Shown one piece after another: positions 37,160 through 45,885 of a stretch of DNA of 64,000 bases. A program made the position numbers and the translations under genes. Numbering within the stretch: position 1 is the first letter of the stretch; every line of letters starts with the position of its first letter. Origin of the DNA: Victivallis lenta. GTDB lineage: Bacteria; Verrucomicrobiota; Lentisphaeria; Victivallales; Victivallaceae. The notes beneath the pieces were generated by a model. It saw only the letters and a program-made list of their open reading frames with translations. It was not told where the DNA came from and did not search any database. The DNA lies in assembly GCF_009695545.1 (NCBI RefSeq), contig NZ_VUNS01000001.1, positions 434,001 to 498,000 of the forward strand, in the 5' to 3' direction.

Positions 37160-37759
37160 ATGAAACTCAGAATCGCAACTCCGAACGACGCGGCGGCGGC
37201 TCTGTCGATCTATTCGCAGTACATCCATACGCCGGTCACCTTCGAATACGAGCTCCCCCCGCAGGAGGAGTTCGCGCGGCGCATCGGCGATACGCTGAAA
37301 CGTTATCCGTATCTGGCCTGCGCCGACTCCGGCAGGCTCTGCGGCTACGCTTATGCCCACCGCTTCGGCGAGCGCGCCGCCTACCAGTGGAGCGCCGAGC
37401 TGTCGATCTACCTCGACGCCGGAGCAACCGCGCGCGGAATCGGGCGGACGCTCTACTCCGCCCTGATCGAGCTCCTGAGGCGGCAGGGAATCCGGACCGT
37501 CTGCGGCTGCGTCACCACGCCGAATCCGCGCAGCGAAAAGCTGCACGCGAAGCTCGGCTTCCGGAAGGTCGGCACCTTCCGGCGGTCGGGTTACAAAAAC
37601 GGCGGCTGGCACGATGTGACCTGGTTCGAAAGGGAGATCATCTCCGGCGAGGATCCGCCGCGGGAGATCACGCCGTTTCCGCAGCTCGACCCGCAGACGG
37701 TCGCCGGAATCCTCGACGCCGCGCGGTTCTCCGACACGCCCGGAGCCGTTGCGCCTTGA
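37160..37759 (+). CDS. GNAT N-acetyltransferase (phosphinothricin acetyltransferase-like)
   Basis: 199 residues. The pattern IATPNDAAAALSIYSQYI, VTFEYE, AELSIYLDAGATARGIGRTL (acetyl-CoA loop) and SEKLHAKLGFRKVGTFRRSGYKNGGWHDV matches the PAT/MnaT group, which acetylates phosphinothricin, methionine sulfoximine or related amino acids. The last ~25 residues extend past the usual domain. Probably in the same transcript as the isomerase before it, with no obvious functional link. Confidence 0.88.
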   Translation: MKLRIATPNDAAAALSIYSQYIHTPVTFEYELPPQEEFARRIGDTLKRYPYLACADSGRLCGYAYAHRFGERAAYQWSAELSIYLDAGATARGIGRTLYSALIELLRRQGIRTVCGCVTTPNPRSEKLHAKLGFRKVGTFRRSGYKNGGWHDVTWFEREIISGEDPPREITPFPQLDPQTVAGILDAARFSDTPGAVAP

Positions 37760-37783
37760 CATTGCCGGAAAGCGGCTTATATT
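37756..37783 (+). promoter_or_regulatory. Promoter of the MFS-HEAT gene
   Basis: TTGACA (37756-37761), 16 bp, TATATT (37778-37783). The -35 overlaps the stop codon region of the GNAT gene. Confidence 0.75.
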
Positions 37784-37816
37784 CTCTCAAAACCATAATT
37801 CCGGGGGGAGTGCGAA

Positions 37817-40285
37817 ATGGATGAACCGGTGCTGTCACCGCGCATCGTGCGGCGCGGAATGAATCTCTCGATCCTGTCGGCGGTGCTGCTCAGCCTCTTC
37901 ACGGCGGTCAGCACGAGTGCGATTTTCACCGGGCTGCTGCGGTCGATTCACCTGACCAACCCGCAGATCGGCATCGTGATGTCGCTGCCGCTGCTGTTCC
38001 CGCCCATGCAGATCATCGGCGCATACCTGCAGCGCCGCAGTTTTCACCGCAAACGTTTCTGGCTCTTCTGCTCGGTCACGACCTATACGCTCTACCTCGC
38101 GCTGACGGCTCTGGTCACCGTCTGGTTCCGGCTGCCCGCCGCGGCGGCCTTCGCGCTGTTCGTCTCGCTCTACGCGCTGATCCAGACCTTTACGCAGCTG
38201 CCGGCCTCGATCAACCTCTCCTGGCTGGGCGAACTCGTGCCGCGCCGCGAAAGCGCCTCCTTCTGGAGCCGCCGCACCGGATTCGCCGGAATCACCACCA
38301 TGATCGGAGGCGTCGCGCTCGGCAAGCTCGTGGACCTGCTCGGCCGTGAAGAGTCCACGACCTACATCGTCGTGCTCCTGATCGGCATTCTCTTCGGCTG
38401 TCTGTCGACTTTCGTCTTCGCCGGAGCGGCGGACCCGGACCCGGCGCCGCGCCCCGGAACAAGCTTCCTCACGCTGGTCAGCGAAACCTGGCACAACCGC
38501 GAATACCGGCTCCTGACCGGATTCTTCAGCTATCAGTCGCTGTTCGCCTGGCTGTCGACCGGTTTCATTTTCGTCTACCTCCAGGCGGAGGACGGCATGA
38601 ATTTTTCGATGATGACCATTCAGATCATGCTGGCGGTGTCGGCGCTCGTCGCCTTCCTCTCCGGCTACTTCTTCCGCGTGGTCGGCTCGAAGTACGGCCG
38701 CAAACCGGTGCTCGTGCTCTGCAGCGTGCTCAAGGGAGTCGAATTCATCCTCTGGGGCATCCTCCTGCCGCTCAACGGAATTCTCGATGAGATCGGCATC
38801 TGGATCGTCGACCGCACCGCCGCGCTCTGGGGCGGCGGCCCGGCCGGGCTGCCGCCGGGAGTCTTCGGCGCGCTGCCGGTCTTTCTGCTCGGCGGCTTCG
38901 TGAACATGGGCATCGCCTCGTCGCAGTCGTCGCTGCTGACCTCGCTCGGCAACAAGCGCATTCAGAGCATGGCGATCGGGCTCTTCTTTTCGGTCGTCGG
39001 GCTCTGCGGCGTCCTGACCGGTTCGGTTTCGGGATATCTCTATAACTTTCTGGCCCGCCAGTCGCTCGTGACCGACAGCCCGCTCAATCCGTTCAATGTG
39101 CTCGCGCTCTGTTCAGCGGTCGGTTATTTCAGCAGCATCCTGCTGCTGAGAAAGTTTCATGAGGACGGAGCGGCGCCGACCGGCGACATGGTGCGCACGC
39201 TGCTGTCGCAGAATCCGGTCCGCGCGGTCTACCAGGCGAATCTGCTGTCGCAGCCGATGAGCGAAGGGCACCGGGTCGAGATGCTGAACCGCACGGCCGG
39301 CAACCTCGTCGCCGGGGAGGTTCTGCAGTCGCTCTGGAATCCGTCGAGCCGCGTGCGCGACGGCGCGCTGCTCACGCTCTCCCGCAACAGCGAAAAAGCG
39401 GCCGATCCGGCGCTGCTGTCCGAGGTGATCCGCCTGCTCGACATCCCGGAACTCGGCATGCAGGCGATGGCGGCGCGAACGCTCGGCAGGCTCGGAATCC
39501 GCGAGGCCGTCCCCGCCCTGGTTGCCAGGCTGAATTCGGAGGACCTGACGCTGGTTCAGGCCGCCGTCTTCGCCCTCGGGCTCATCGGCAGCCCGGAGGC
39601 GGTTCCGGCGCTGCGGACTCTGCTTGCCGATCCCCGCCGCCGCGAACTCCGGCCGGCCGCCGCCGAAGCCCTCAGCAAAACCGGCGACTGGCGGGACGCG
39701 CCGCTGCTGCTGCCGGCATTCGAGCAGGAGAGCTTCCGGATCTGCCGCCTGCAGTGCCTGATCGCCCTGACCCGTTCCCTGCTGCCGGACACCCGGAGCG
39801 CCCACCCGAGCTTCGAAGCGGAAGAGAAGCTGCCCGGCTCCGAACTCGAACGCCGGCTGAAACAGCTTTGCAGCAGTCCGCTCTGGCCGGCCGGAGCGGA
39901 CTGGAAACCGTCGTTCCACCGCCTGATGGAGGCTTGCGACCGCGACGCCTTTCTCGAAACGGCCGCCGCGCTTCTCGCCGCGGAGCTCCGGCTCTTCCTG
40001 ATCGTGCCCGAGGAAAGCCGCACGCCGGACGAGGAACTCATCGGCGAACGCTTCTCGCCGGGCGGCCGCATGCGCGACGCCCTCCTGAACGGCAACAGCT
40101 ATCTCGCCGTCAGCCTGACCGTTCAGCTGAAGCTCTGGGCCCAGCTCAAATACAATGCGCAGGAGGGAGAGCCGCGGCTGCTGCTGCTCTCCATCCTGAT
40201 CGCGCAGCACTCGCTGCTGGAGGAGACCCGCAGGGAGGGCGGAATCCCCGGGCGGCTCTGCGGCCGCCCCGCCCCCGGAAGCTGA
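37817..40285 (+). CDS. MFS transporter fused to C-terminal HEAT repeats
   Basis: 822 residues. Residues ~15-450 are a twelve-helix major facilitator core (LSILSAVLLSLFTAVSTSAI; helix 7-8 region FRVVGSKYGRKPVLVLC), but motif A between helices 2 and 3 is degenerate. From ~490 the protein is soluble, with HEAT-like repeats: SLWNPSSRVRDGALLTLSRN, MQAMAARTLGRLGIREAVPAL, LVQAAVFALGLIGSPEAVPAL and LRPAAAEALSKTGDWRDAPLL. The repeats would lie on one membrane face as a docking scaffold. The substrate is unknown. Its own promoter precedes it and GGGGGGAG precedes the ATG. Confidence 0.85.
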   Translation: MDEPVLSPRIVRRGMNLSILSAVLLSLFTAVSTSAIFTGLLRSIHLTNPQIGIVMSLPLLFPPMQIIGAYLQRRSFHRKRFWLFCSVTTYTLYLALTALVTVWFRLPAAAAFALFVSLYALIQTFTQLPASINLSWLGELVPRRESASFWSRRTGFAGITTMIGGVALGKLVDLLGREESTTYIVVLLIGILFGCLSTFVFAGAADPDPAPRPGTSFLTLVSETWHNREYRLLTGFFSYQSLFAWLSTGFIFVYLQAEDGMNFSMMTIQIMLAVSALVAFLSGYFFRVVGSKYGRKPVLVLCSVLKGVEFILWGILLPLNGILDEIGIWIVDRTAALWGGGPAGLPPGVFGALPVFLLGGFVNMGIASSQSSLLTSLGNKRIQSMAIGLFFSVVGLCGVLTGSVSGYLYNFLARQSLVTDSPLNPFNVLALCSAVGYFSSILLLRKFHEDGAAPTGDMVRTLLSQNPVRAVYQANLLSQPMSEGHRVEMLNRTAGNLVAGEVLQSLWNPSSRVRDGALLTLSRNSEKAADPALLSEVIRLLDIPELGMQAMAARTLGRLGIREAVPALVARLNSEDLTLVQAAVFALGLIGSPEAVPALRTLLADPRRRELRPAAAEALSKTGDWRDAPLLLPAFEQESFRICRLQCLIALTRSLLPDTRSAHPSFEAEEKLPGSELERRLKQLCSSPLWPAGADWKPSFHRLMEACDRDAFLETAAALLAAELRLFLIVPEESRTPDEELIGERFSPGGRMRDALLNGNSYLAVSLTVQLKLWAQLKYNAQEGEPRLLLLSILIAQHSLLEETRREGGIPGRLCGRPAPGS

Positions 40286-40418
40286 CGAGCGGATATCTTT
40301 CTTAACCGGCGGCTTTCCGTTGATTTCCATCAAGCGAAGATATGTGAAAATAAAAACAATTTTCCGCTCCGCGGCCGGGGCGGAGGAGGTTTTGGCGGCA
40401 AAATCCGTGCCGAAAGGG

Positions 40419-40447
40419 TTGCAATCGGACGGAGGGGCGGCTATATT
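40419..40447 (+). promoter_or_regulatory. Promoter and leader hairpin of ilvC
   Basis: TTGCAA (40419-40424), 17 bp, TATATT (40442-40447). In the leader GTCCAA (40470-40475) can pair with TTGGAC (40483-40488) just ahead of the ribosome-binding site; no leader peptide or T-box was found. Confidence 0.7.
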
Positions 40448-40508
40448 AAGACTTTAAGACACATCAATCGTCCAATTTTCATTTGGACAGAATCAGGAGA
40501 TGATAGAA

Positions 40509-41501
40509 ATGAAAGAAATGGAGATCCTCCATGACGGCGACGCCGACCTCGGCGTGCTCAACGGCAAGACCATCGCGGTGATCGGTTACGGCGCGCAGGG
40601 CCGCGCCCAGGCGCTCTGCATGCGTGATTCGGGCCTTTCCGTCGTGATCGGCATCCGCCCCGGCAAGTCCAAGGACGCCGCCGAGGAAGACGGTTTCGAG
40701 ACGCTGTCCGTCACCGACGCCGCGAAGCGCGCGGACATCATCCACATTCTGCTGCCGGACGAAATGCACGGCCCGGTCTACGACAAGGAAATCGCCCCGG
40801 TTCTGACCGCCGGGAAAACCCTGTCGTTCTCGCACGGCTTCTCCATCGTCTTCGGTGAAATCAAGCCGCCGAAGGATGTCGACGTGATCATGGTCGCGCC
40901 GAAGAGCCCCGGAACCGAAGAGCGTAAGCGCTTCGTCGAAGGCTTCGGCGTGCCGGGCCTCATCGCGGTCAGGCAGAATCCGAGCGGCAAGGCCAAGGAA
41001 GTCGCCCTCGCGATCGCGAAGGCCGAAGGGCTGACCCGCGCCGGCGTCCTCGAGTGCTCCTTCGAGCAGGAGACCTACGAAGACCTCTTCGGCGAACAGA
41101 ACGTCCTCTGCGGCGGCATGGTCGACCTGATGAAGTACGGCTTCGAAACCCTGATCGAGGCGGGCTATCCGCCGGAAATGGCTTATTTCGAGTGCATCCA
41201 CGAAGCGAAGCTCATCGTCGACCTGATCTATGAAGGCGGCATCCAGAAGATGAACGCGGTCATTTCGAACACTGCCGAGTGGGGCGAATACGACAACGGT
41301 CCGTGGATCATCGATCCGTCGGTCAAGGAGCGCATGAAGGAGTCTCTGCGCCGCATCGAATCCGGCGAATTCGCCGCCAAGTGGATCAAGGAAGCCCGCA
41401 ACGGCGCCCCGACCCTCAAGGCGAAGCGCGCGGCCCTCGGCGAACATCCGGCGGAGATCGTCGGCAAGCGCATCCGCAGCCTCTTCCAGAAGAAGAACTG
41501 A
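40509..41501 (+). CDS. ilvC: Ketol-acid reductoisomerase (class I)
   Basis: 330 residues, the normal length. It converts acetolactate or acetohydroxybutyrate to dihydroxy acids in valine and isoleucine synthesis, using NAD(P)H and Mg2+. GKTIAVIGYGAQGRAQA is the nucleotide-binding loop, HILLPDEMHGPVY and FSHGFSI follow, and the C-terminal domain has the metal-binding QETYEDLFGEQ and AYFECIHEAKLIVDL. AGGAG at 40495-40499 is nine bases before ATG 40509 and would touch ATG 40500, so 40509 is preferred. No other ilv gene is adjacent, which is unusual for this pathway. A terminator follows. Confidence 0.95.
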   Translation: MKEMEILHDGDADLGVLNGKTIAVIGYGAQGRAQALCMRDSGLSVVIGIRPGKSKDAAEEDGFETLSVTDAAKRADIIHILLPDEMHGPVYDKEIAPVLTAGKTLSFSHGFSIVFGEIKPPKDVDVIMVAPKSPGTEERKRFVEGFGVPGLIAVRQNPSGKAKEVALAIAKAEGLTRAGVLECSFEQETYEDLFGEQNVLCGGMVDLMKYGFETLIEAGYPPEMAYFECIHEAKLIVDLIYEGGIQKMNAVISNTAEWGEYDNGPWIIDPSVKERMKESLRRIESGEFAAKWIKEARNGAPTLKAKRAALGEHPAEIVGKRIRSLFQKKN

Positions 41502-41533
41502 GCTGCCGACCCGATCACCAATGTGATTTCAGA

Positions 41534-41574
41534 CGGGATAACCGAATCGTGAAAGATGCGGTTATTCCGTTTTT
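41534..41574 (+). terminator. Intrinsic terminator of ilvC
   Basis: An 11-bp stem with one G-T pair (41534-41544 with 41559-41569), a 14-nt loop and five T. Lies 33 nt after the stop codon. Confidence 0.75.
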
Positions 41575-41627
41575 GTCCATTCCGTTACCGGTGTTTTTTT
41601 GTCCATCCCGTTTGCGTTTTTTTCCAT
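41570..41627. repeat. Degenerate short tandem repeat, TTTTTGTCCAT type
   Basis: Three imperfect copies of a T-run plus (G)TCCAT, at about 41570-41580, 41594-41606 and 41617-41627. The spacing is 26 and 21 bp, so the array is irregular. Confidence 0.4.
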
Positions 41628-41655
41628 TTGCATCCGCCGAATCGCGTGATATCTT
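41628..41655 (+). promoter_or_regulatory. Promoter of the GH20 operon
   Basis: TTGCAT (41628-41633), 16 bp, TATCTT (41650-41655), 75 bp ahead of the first gene. Confidence 0.6.
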
Positions 41656-41729
41656 AATGGAACGGCCGCCGGTAACGGGCGGCAGCCTGTTCGACATGGC
41701 AAGCGACGATCAACAATTGAGGAAGAATT

Positions 41730-43604
41730 ATGGCTCAGGTTTCGAGACTGGTGTGGCGTTCCACGGACGTGCCGGAAGAACTGCACACACTTCTGGCGAC
41801 ACTCGAGGAGGAATATCCGGTTTCCGGCTTCGGCCGCGGGCTGAAGCTCAAGGCGAAGCGGGTCAAGGGAGACGGAACCGTCTCCCGCGTGACCCGTTCC
41901 CCGGGCGAAGTGCTCCTTGAATACAACTCGATCGCCGGCGCTGCGCGCGGCATCGGCGCCGCGCTTGCAAAAATCGAATGCAAAGAGAGCACGCCGTTCA
42001 AGACGCTCGGCATCATGCTCGACGTGTCGCGCAACATGGTCATGACGGTCGATCACCTGAAAATGTGGTTCCGCCGCCTTGCGCTGTCTGGCTACAACAT
42101 GATCATGCTCTATACGGAGGACACCTACGAGCTGCCGGACGAACCGTTTTTCGGCCATCTCCGCGGCGCCTACACCCTGGAGGAAATCCGGGAACTCGAC
42201 GAATATGCGAAATGCCTCGGCATCGAGCTCGTCGGCTGCATCCAGACCCTCGGCCATCTTGAGCAGATCATCAAATGGGGCGGCGCCTACGACAAGGTCA
42301 GGGACACGGCCAGCGTGCTGCTGGTCGACGAGCCGAAAACCTACGCCCTGATCGAAAAGATGATCGCCTTCTGGAGCGAGGCGCTCGGCAGCCGCCGCAT
42401 CCATATCGGCATGGATGAAACCCACGACCTCGGCCGCGGCCGGTTCCTCGACAAATTCGGCTACGAAAGCGGCTTCGAACTTTTCAACCGCCACCTGGGC
42501 AAGGTGAACGAGCTCTGCAAAAAAGCGGGACTCGCCCCGATGATCTGGTCGGATATGTACTTCCGTCTCAGCAACGCGGATCAGAATTACTACGATCTCG
42601 AGCATCCGATTCCGGACTCCGTCCGGAAGAAGATTCCGCAGAACGTCCAGCTCGTCTACTGGGATTACTATCATGAGGACGCCGCGATGTACGAGGCGAT
42701 GATCAAGCGCCACCGCGACATCGGCTTCGAGCCGGTCATGGGTTCCGGCATCTGGACCTGGACCCGCCTCTGGTACGATCACGCCAAGACGGAAAAAACC
42801 GCCGTGCCGTGTATCCAGGCGTGCCGGAAACAGAAAGTTTCCGAACTCTTTTTCACGATGTGGGGCGACAACGGCGCCTACTGCAACTACGATTCGTCGC
42901 TGGCCGGGATCATCTATTGCGCCGACCTCGCCTACGGCGTCCCGGCGAACGATCCCGACAAGTTCACCTCGAAGCGGTTCGCGGCGGTCTGCCAGAGCAG
43001 CTACGAAGCGCATCTCGTCGCATCGAAGATCGAAGCGGCCGATGAATACGGCTGCAATCCGGCACTGATGCTCTGGGACGATCCGCTGCTCGGCGTGCTG
43101 TTCGACGACTGCCGCCGCCGCAATCCCGAGTTCGATCTCGAGCTGAGCGACCGCTACGACGAAATGCTCCGCAAACTCCTGCCGTATCAGGAGGAGTGCT
43201 TCGCCGGGGACTTCGAGCATATCATCAACGCGCTCCAGCTCCTGCTGCTCAAGCTCGAACTGCGCGGCGCCCTCGAAGCGGCCTACGACCGCGACGACCG
43301 GATCGCGCTGCGCCAGATCGCGGTGTCGCTGATCCCGTCGGTCATCGCGGCCGTCTGGGAGTTCGACGCTTCGTTCCGCCGCCAGTGGATGCGGACCGCC
43401 AAGCCGTTCGGGCTCGAAGTCATCCAGGCCCGCAATGCGGTTCAGGCCGCGCGGCTCGAGGAGACGGCGCTGCGGATCCGCGAATATCTCGACGGAACCG
43501 TCGCCTCGATCGAAGAGCTCGACGCGAGGCTCTCTCCGGCTGAAAAGACGACGAACGCCCTGTACACCTACAACCGGGTCGCCACCGGTTCCACCGGGCT
43601 CTGA
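41730..43604 (+). CDS. GH20 beta-N-acetylhexosaminidase-like
   Basis: 624 residues. The barrel begins at GIMLDVSRNMV and shows NMIMLYTEDTYE, CIQTLGHLEQI and the catalytic Asp-Glu pair in IHIGMDETHD (Asp 229, Glu 230), which in GH20 act in substrate-assisted cleavage of terminal beta-GlcNAc or GalNAc. WTWTRLWYD and MWGDNGAY carry further active-site residues. There is no signal peptide, so it probably works on imported oligosaccharides. The N-terminal ~80 residues are a small alpha/beta domain common ahead of GH20 barrels. It is the first gene of a tightly spaced operon (6 nt to the next). Confidence 0.9.
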   Translation: MAQVSRLVWRSTDVPEELHTLLATLEEEYPVSGFGRGLKLKAKRVKGDGTVSRVTRSPGEVLLEYNSIAGAARGIGAALAKIECKESTPFKTLGIMLDVSRNMVMTVDHLKMWFRRLALSGYNMIMLYTEDTYELPDEPFFGHLRGAYTLEEIRELDEYAKCLGIELVGCIQTLGHLEQIIKWGGAYDKVRDTASVLLVDEPKTYALIEKMIAFWSEALGSRRIHIGMDETHDLGRGRFLDKFGYESGFELFNRHLGKVNELCKKAGLAPMIWSDMYFRLSNADQNYYDLEHPIPDSVRKKIPQNVQLVYWDYYHEDAAMYEAMIKRHRDIGFEPVMGSGIWTWTRLWYDHAKTEKTAVPCIQACRKQKVSELFFTMWGDNGAYCNYDSSLAGIIYCADLAYGVPANDPDKFTSKRFAAVCQSSYEAHLVASKIEAADEYGCNPALMLWDDPLLGVLFDDCRRRNPEFDLELSDRYDEMLRKLLPYQEECFAGDFEHIINALQLLLLKLELRGALEAAYDRDDRIALRQIAVSLIPSVIAAVWEFDASFRRQWMRTAKPFGLEVIQARNAVQAARLEETALRIREYLDGTVASIEELDARLSPAEKTTNALYTYNRVATGSTGL

Positions 43605-43610
43605 CGCAAA

Positions 43611-44807
43611 ATGGATGCCACGGAACTACTGACACAGGCCCCGGGCGAGCGGATCGTCACCGATTCTCCCCGGCGGCGGCTCGTCAGCGAGCTGCGCGGG
43701 CGCAGGCCGGGCCGTGTGCTGGTCTTTACCGGGCGGCACTCGGCCGATGCGAACGGCGGCCGGCGTTTCATTGAGCAGGCCGCGCTGGAGGCGGGCCGGG
43801 AGACGGTCCGTTTTTCCGATATCGAAGCGGAACCCGCCATCGGCACCATCGAAAAGATGACCGCGCTGATCCGGCAGGAGAAGCCGGCCGCCGTCATTGC
43901 GCTCGGCGGCGGCAGCGCCATGGACGCGGCGAAGGCCGCTTACCTGTCCGCGCAATCGGGCTGGCCGCTGGCGGAGCACTTCGGCGTGAACCGTTACAGC
44001 GAACGCTGCCCCGATGCGGCGGCGGACCGGGTCATCTGCATCCCGACCACCTCCGGCACCGGTTCCGAGGCGACTCCCTACAGCAATATCGTCGACCCGG
44101 CGCAGCAGGTCAAAAAACTGATCGCGGAGCGCCTGATCGTGCCGGAACTCGCGCTTCTCGTGCCGGAGCTGACAAACAGCATGCCGGAAACGGTCACCCG
44201 GGCAACCGGGTGCGATGCGCTCGCGCACTCGATCGAAGGATTCCTGAATGTGCGGGCGGACCGGGCGAATCCCGATGCAGACGGCTGGGCGCTTGAATCG
44301 ATCCGGCTGATCACGGAAAACCTGCCGCGGGCAATCGCCGACGGCAGGGACGAAACGGCGCGGCGGAACATGTGCATCGCCGCGACACTCGGCGGCATGG
44401 TGATCCGCTTCAAGCCGACCGGACTGCCGCACCTCGCAAGCTATTCGTGGTTCGGCAGACTCGAACACGGCATCGCCGTCGCCATGCTGCTGCCGGGCTG
44501 CTGGCGCTACTATCTCGGCAACCCGTCCGTGGCGGAGCGGACCATGCGGCTCGCCGGACTGTTTCCGGGCAGAACGCCGGAGGAAGTCATCGCTTCCTTC
44601 CGCCGTTTTCTGGATTCCGTCGGAGTGCCGGGCCGCCTCTCCGACTGTTCCGGCATCACGCCGGAACTACTGGCGGCGACCGCGCAGAGCGGCCCCGCCA
44701 ACCGGATGAAACTCGAAAGCGCTCCGCGGCCGGTTCCGGTCGAGGAGTCCGCGCAGATCCTCGCATCGATTCTCGAAGATACATGGCAGGGAGAACAATC
44801 ATGTTGA
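43611..44807 (+). CDS. Iron-containing alcohol dehydrogenase
   Basis: 398 residues of the group III (Fe-dependent) family: VIALGGGSAMDAAKAA, PTTSGTGSEATPYSN, GCDALAHSIEGFL, and the metal His in SYSWFGRLEHGIA. Usual members reduce or oxidise small aldehydes, lactaldehyde or sugar-derived alcohols with NAD(P). The second His region (normally HGxxxxxxxP-x-x-x-x) reads EHGIAVAMLLPGC. It lies 6 nt after the GH20 gene and overlaps the esterase gene by 7 nt, so it is in a glycan-use operon; the substrate is not clear. Confidence 0.9.
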   Translation: MDATELLTQAPGERIVTDSPRRRLVSELRGRRPGRVLVFTGRHSADANGGRRFIEQAALEAGRETVRFSDIEAEPAIGTIEKMTALIRQEKPAAVIALGGGSAMDAAKAAYLSAQSGWPLAEHFGVNRYSERCPDAAADRVICIPTTSGTGSEATPYSNIVDPAQQVKKLIAERLIVPELALLVPELTNSMPETVTRATGCDALAHSIEGFLNVRADRANPDADGWALESIRLITENLPRAIADGRDETARRNMCIAATLGGMVIRFKPTGLPHLASYSWFGRLEHGIAVAMLLPGCWRYYLGNPSVAERTMRLAGLFPGRTPEEVIASFRRFLDSVGVPGRLSDCSGITPELLAATAQSGPANRMKLESAPRPVPVEESAQILASILEDTWQGEQSC

Positions 44808-45547
44808 AACTTACCGCAATCGGAATGGCGGCGGCACTGGCCGTCTCGGTTCTCGGCGCCGCCGAACTGCCGACCATTTACCTCGCGGGCGATTCGACCG
44901 TCTGCGACTACAAGCCCGAACAGGCGCCGATGACCGGCTGGGGCCAGGCGCTGCGCGACTTCTGCAAACCCGGCGTCACCGTGCGCAACCTCGCGGTCGG
45001 CGGCCGCAGCACAAAGTCGTTTCAGGACGAGGGACGCTGGAAAAAGCTGCTTGCCCAGCTCAAACCGGGCGATTTCGTGCTGATCCAGTTCGGCCACAAC
45101 GACCAGAAGAAAGACCGGCCGGCTCTTTACGCCGAAGCCGGAACCGACTACCGGGCCAACCTCGAAAAATTCGTGCAGGAGGTCCGGGCCGAACAGGCGA
45201 CGCCGGTACTCTGCACGCCGGTCAACCGCCGGAGCTTCCCGAACGGGGTATTCCGCCGGAGTCTCGCCGAATATCCGGAAGTCGTCCGCGAGGTCGGGCG
45301 GAAGACCGGAACGGCGGTCCTCGACCTGAACGCCGCCACGGAAAAGCTGTTCCTCGCCGAAGGGGTGGAGGGAACCGTCAAATATTTCACGATCGTCGCC
45401 CCCGGCGAATACCCCGGCTATCCGAAGGGAGCGAAGGACAATACGCATTTTTCCTACCTCGGCGCGGTCACCGTCGCCCGGGAAGCGGTCCGGAGCGCAC
45501 AGGAGCAGAAGCTCCCGCTCGCCGGACTTTTCATCAACATCAAATAA
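44801..45547 (+). CDS. Secreted SGNH esterase, rhamnogalacturonan acetylesterase-like (CE12)
   Basis: 248 residues. A signal peptide (residues 1-20, AAALAVSVLGAAELP) is followed by IYLAGDSTVCDY (nucleophile Ser), NLAVGGRSTKSF, LIQFGHNDQKK and DNTHFSYLGA with the Asp-x-x-His pair. This is the CE12 pattern of pectin and related acetylesterases. It should remove acetyl groups from polysaccharides in the periplasm or outside. The ATG at 44801 overlaps the dehydrogenase stop. It is the only gene of this operon with a clear export signal. Confidence 0.9.
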   Translation: MLKLTAIGMAAALAVSVLGAAELPTIYLAGDSTVCDYKPEQAPMTGWGQALRDFCKPGVTVRNLAVGGRSTKSFQDEGRWKKLLAQLKPGDFVLIQFGHNDQKKDRPALYAEAGTDYRANLEKFVQEVRAEQATPVLCTPVNRRSFPNGVFRRSLAEYPEVVREVGRKTGTAVLDLNAATEKLFLAEGVEGTVKYFTIVAPGEYPGYPKGAKDNTHFSYLGAVTVAREAVRSAQEQKLPLAGLFINIK

Positions 45548-45558
45548 GGGTTACACAC

Positions 45559-45861
45559 ATGGTTCACGTCATTGCGCGCTGCGTCATCAAGGAAGGCAGC
45601 CTCGAAAAATTCCTGCAGATTCTGAACGACAACATTCCGAACGTGCTCGCCGAAGACGGCTGCATCCGCTATGAGGCCTGTCTCGACGCGGATGCCGGCG
45701 TCGGCGCTCCGGCCGACCCGAACGCGGTCACCATCCTCGAAACCTGGAAGTCGCCGGAACACCTGAAGGCGCATCTCGCCACGCCGCACATGGCCGCTTA
45801 CCGCGAAGCGGTCACTCCGCTGCGCGAATCGTCGACCGTCACCGTCGTCAAACCGGCGTAA
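45559..45861 (+). CDS. Antibiotic-biosynthesis-monooxygenase (ABM) domain protein
   Basis: 100 residues of the dimeric ferredoxin-like ABM/YgiN fold: VHVIARCVIKEGSLEKF, CIRYEACLDADA, TILETWKSPEHLKAHLATPHM. Members are small cytoplasmic quinol monooxygenases or sugar-mutarotase-like proteins (e.g. LsrG, rhamnose mutarotase relatives). In a sugar-use operon the latter kind is plausible. It is 11 nt after the esterase gene. Confidence 0.88.
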   Translation: MVHVIARCVIKEGSLEKFLQILNDNIPNVLAEDGCIRYEACLDADAGVGAPADPNAVTILETWKSPEHLKAHLATPHMAAYREAVTPLRESSTVTVVKPA

Positions 45862-45885
45862 CATCCGAACGGGAGGAGCGGGACC

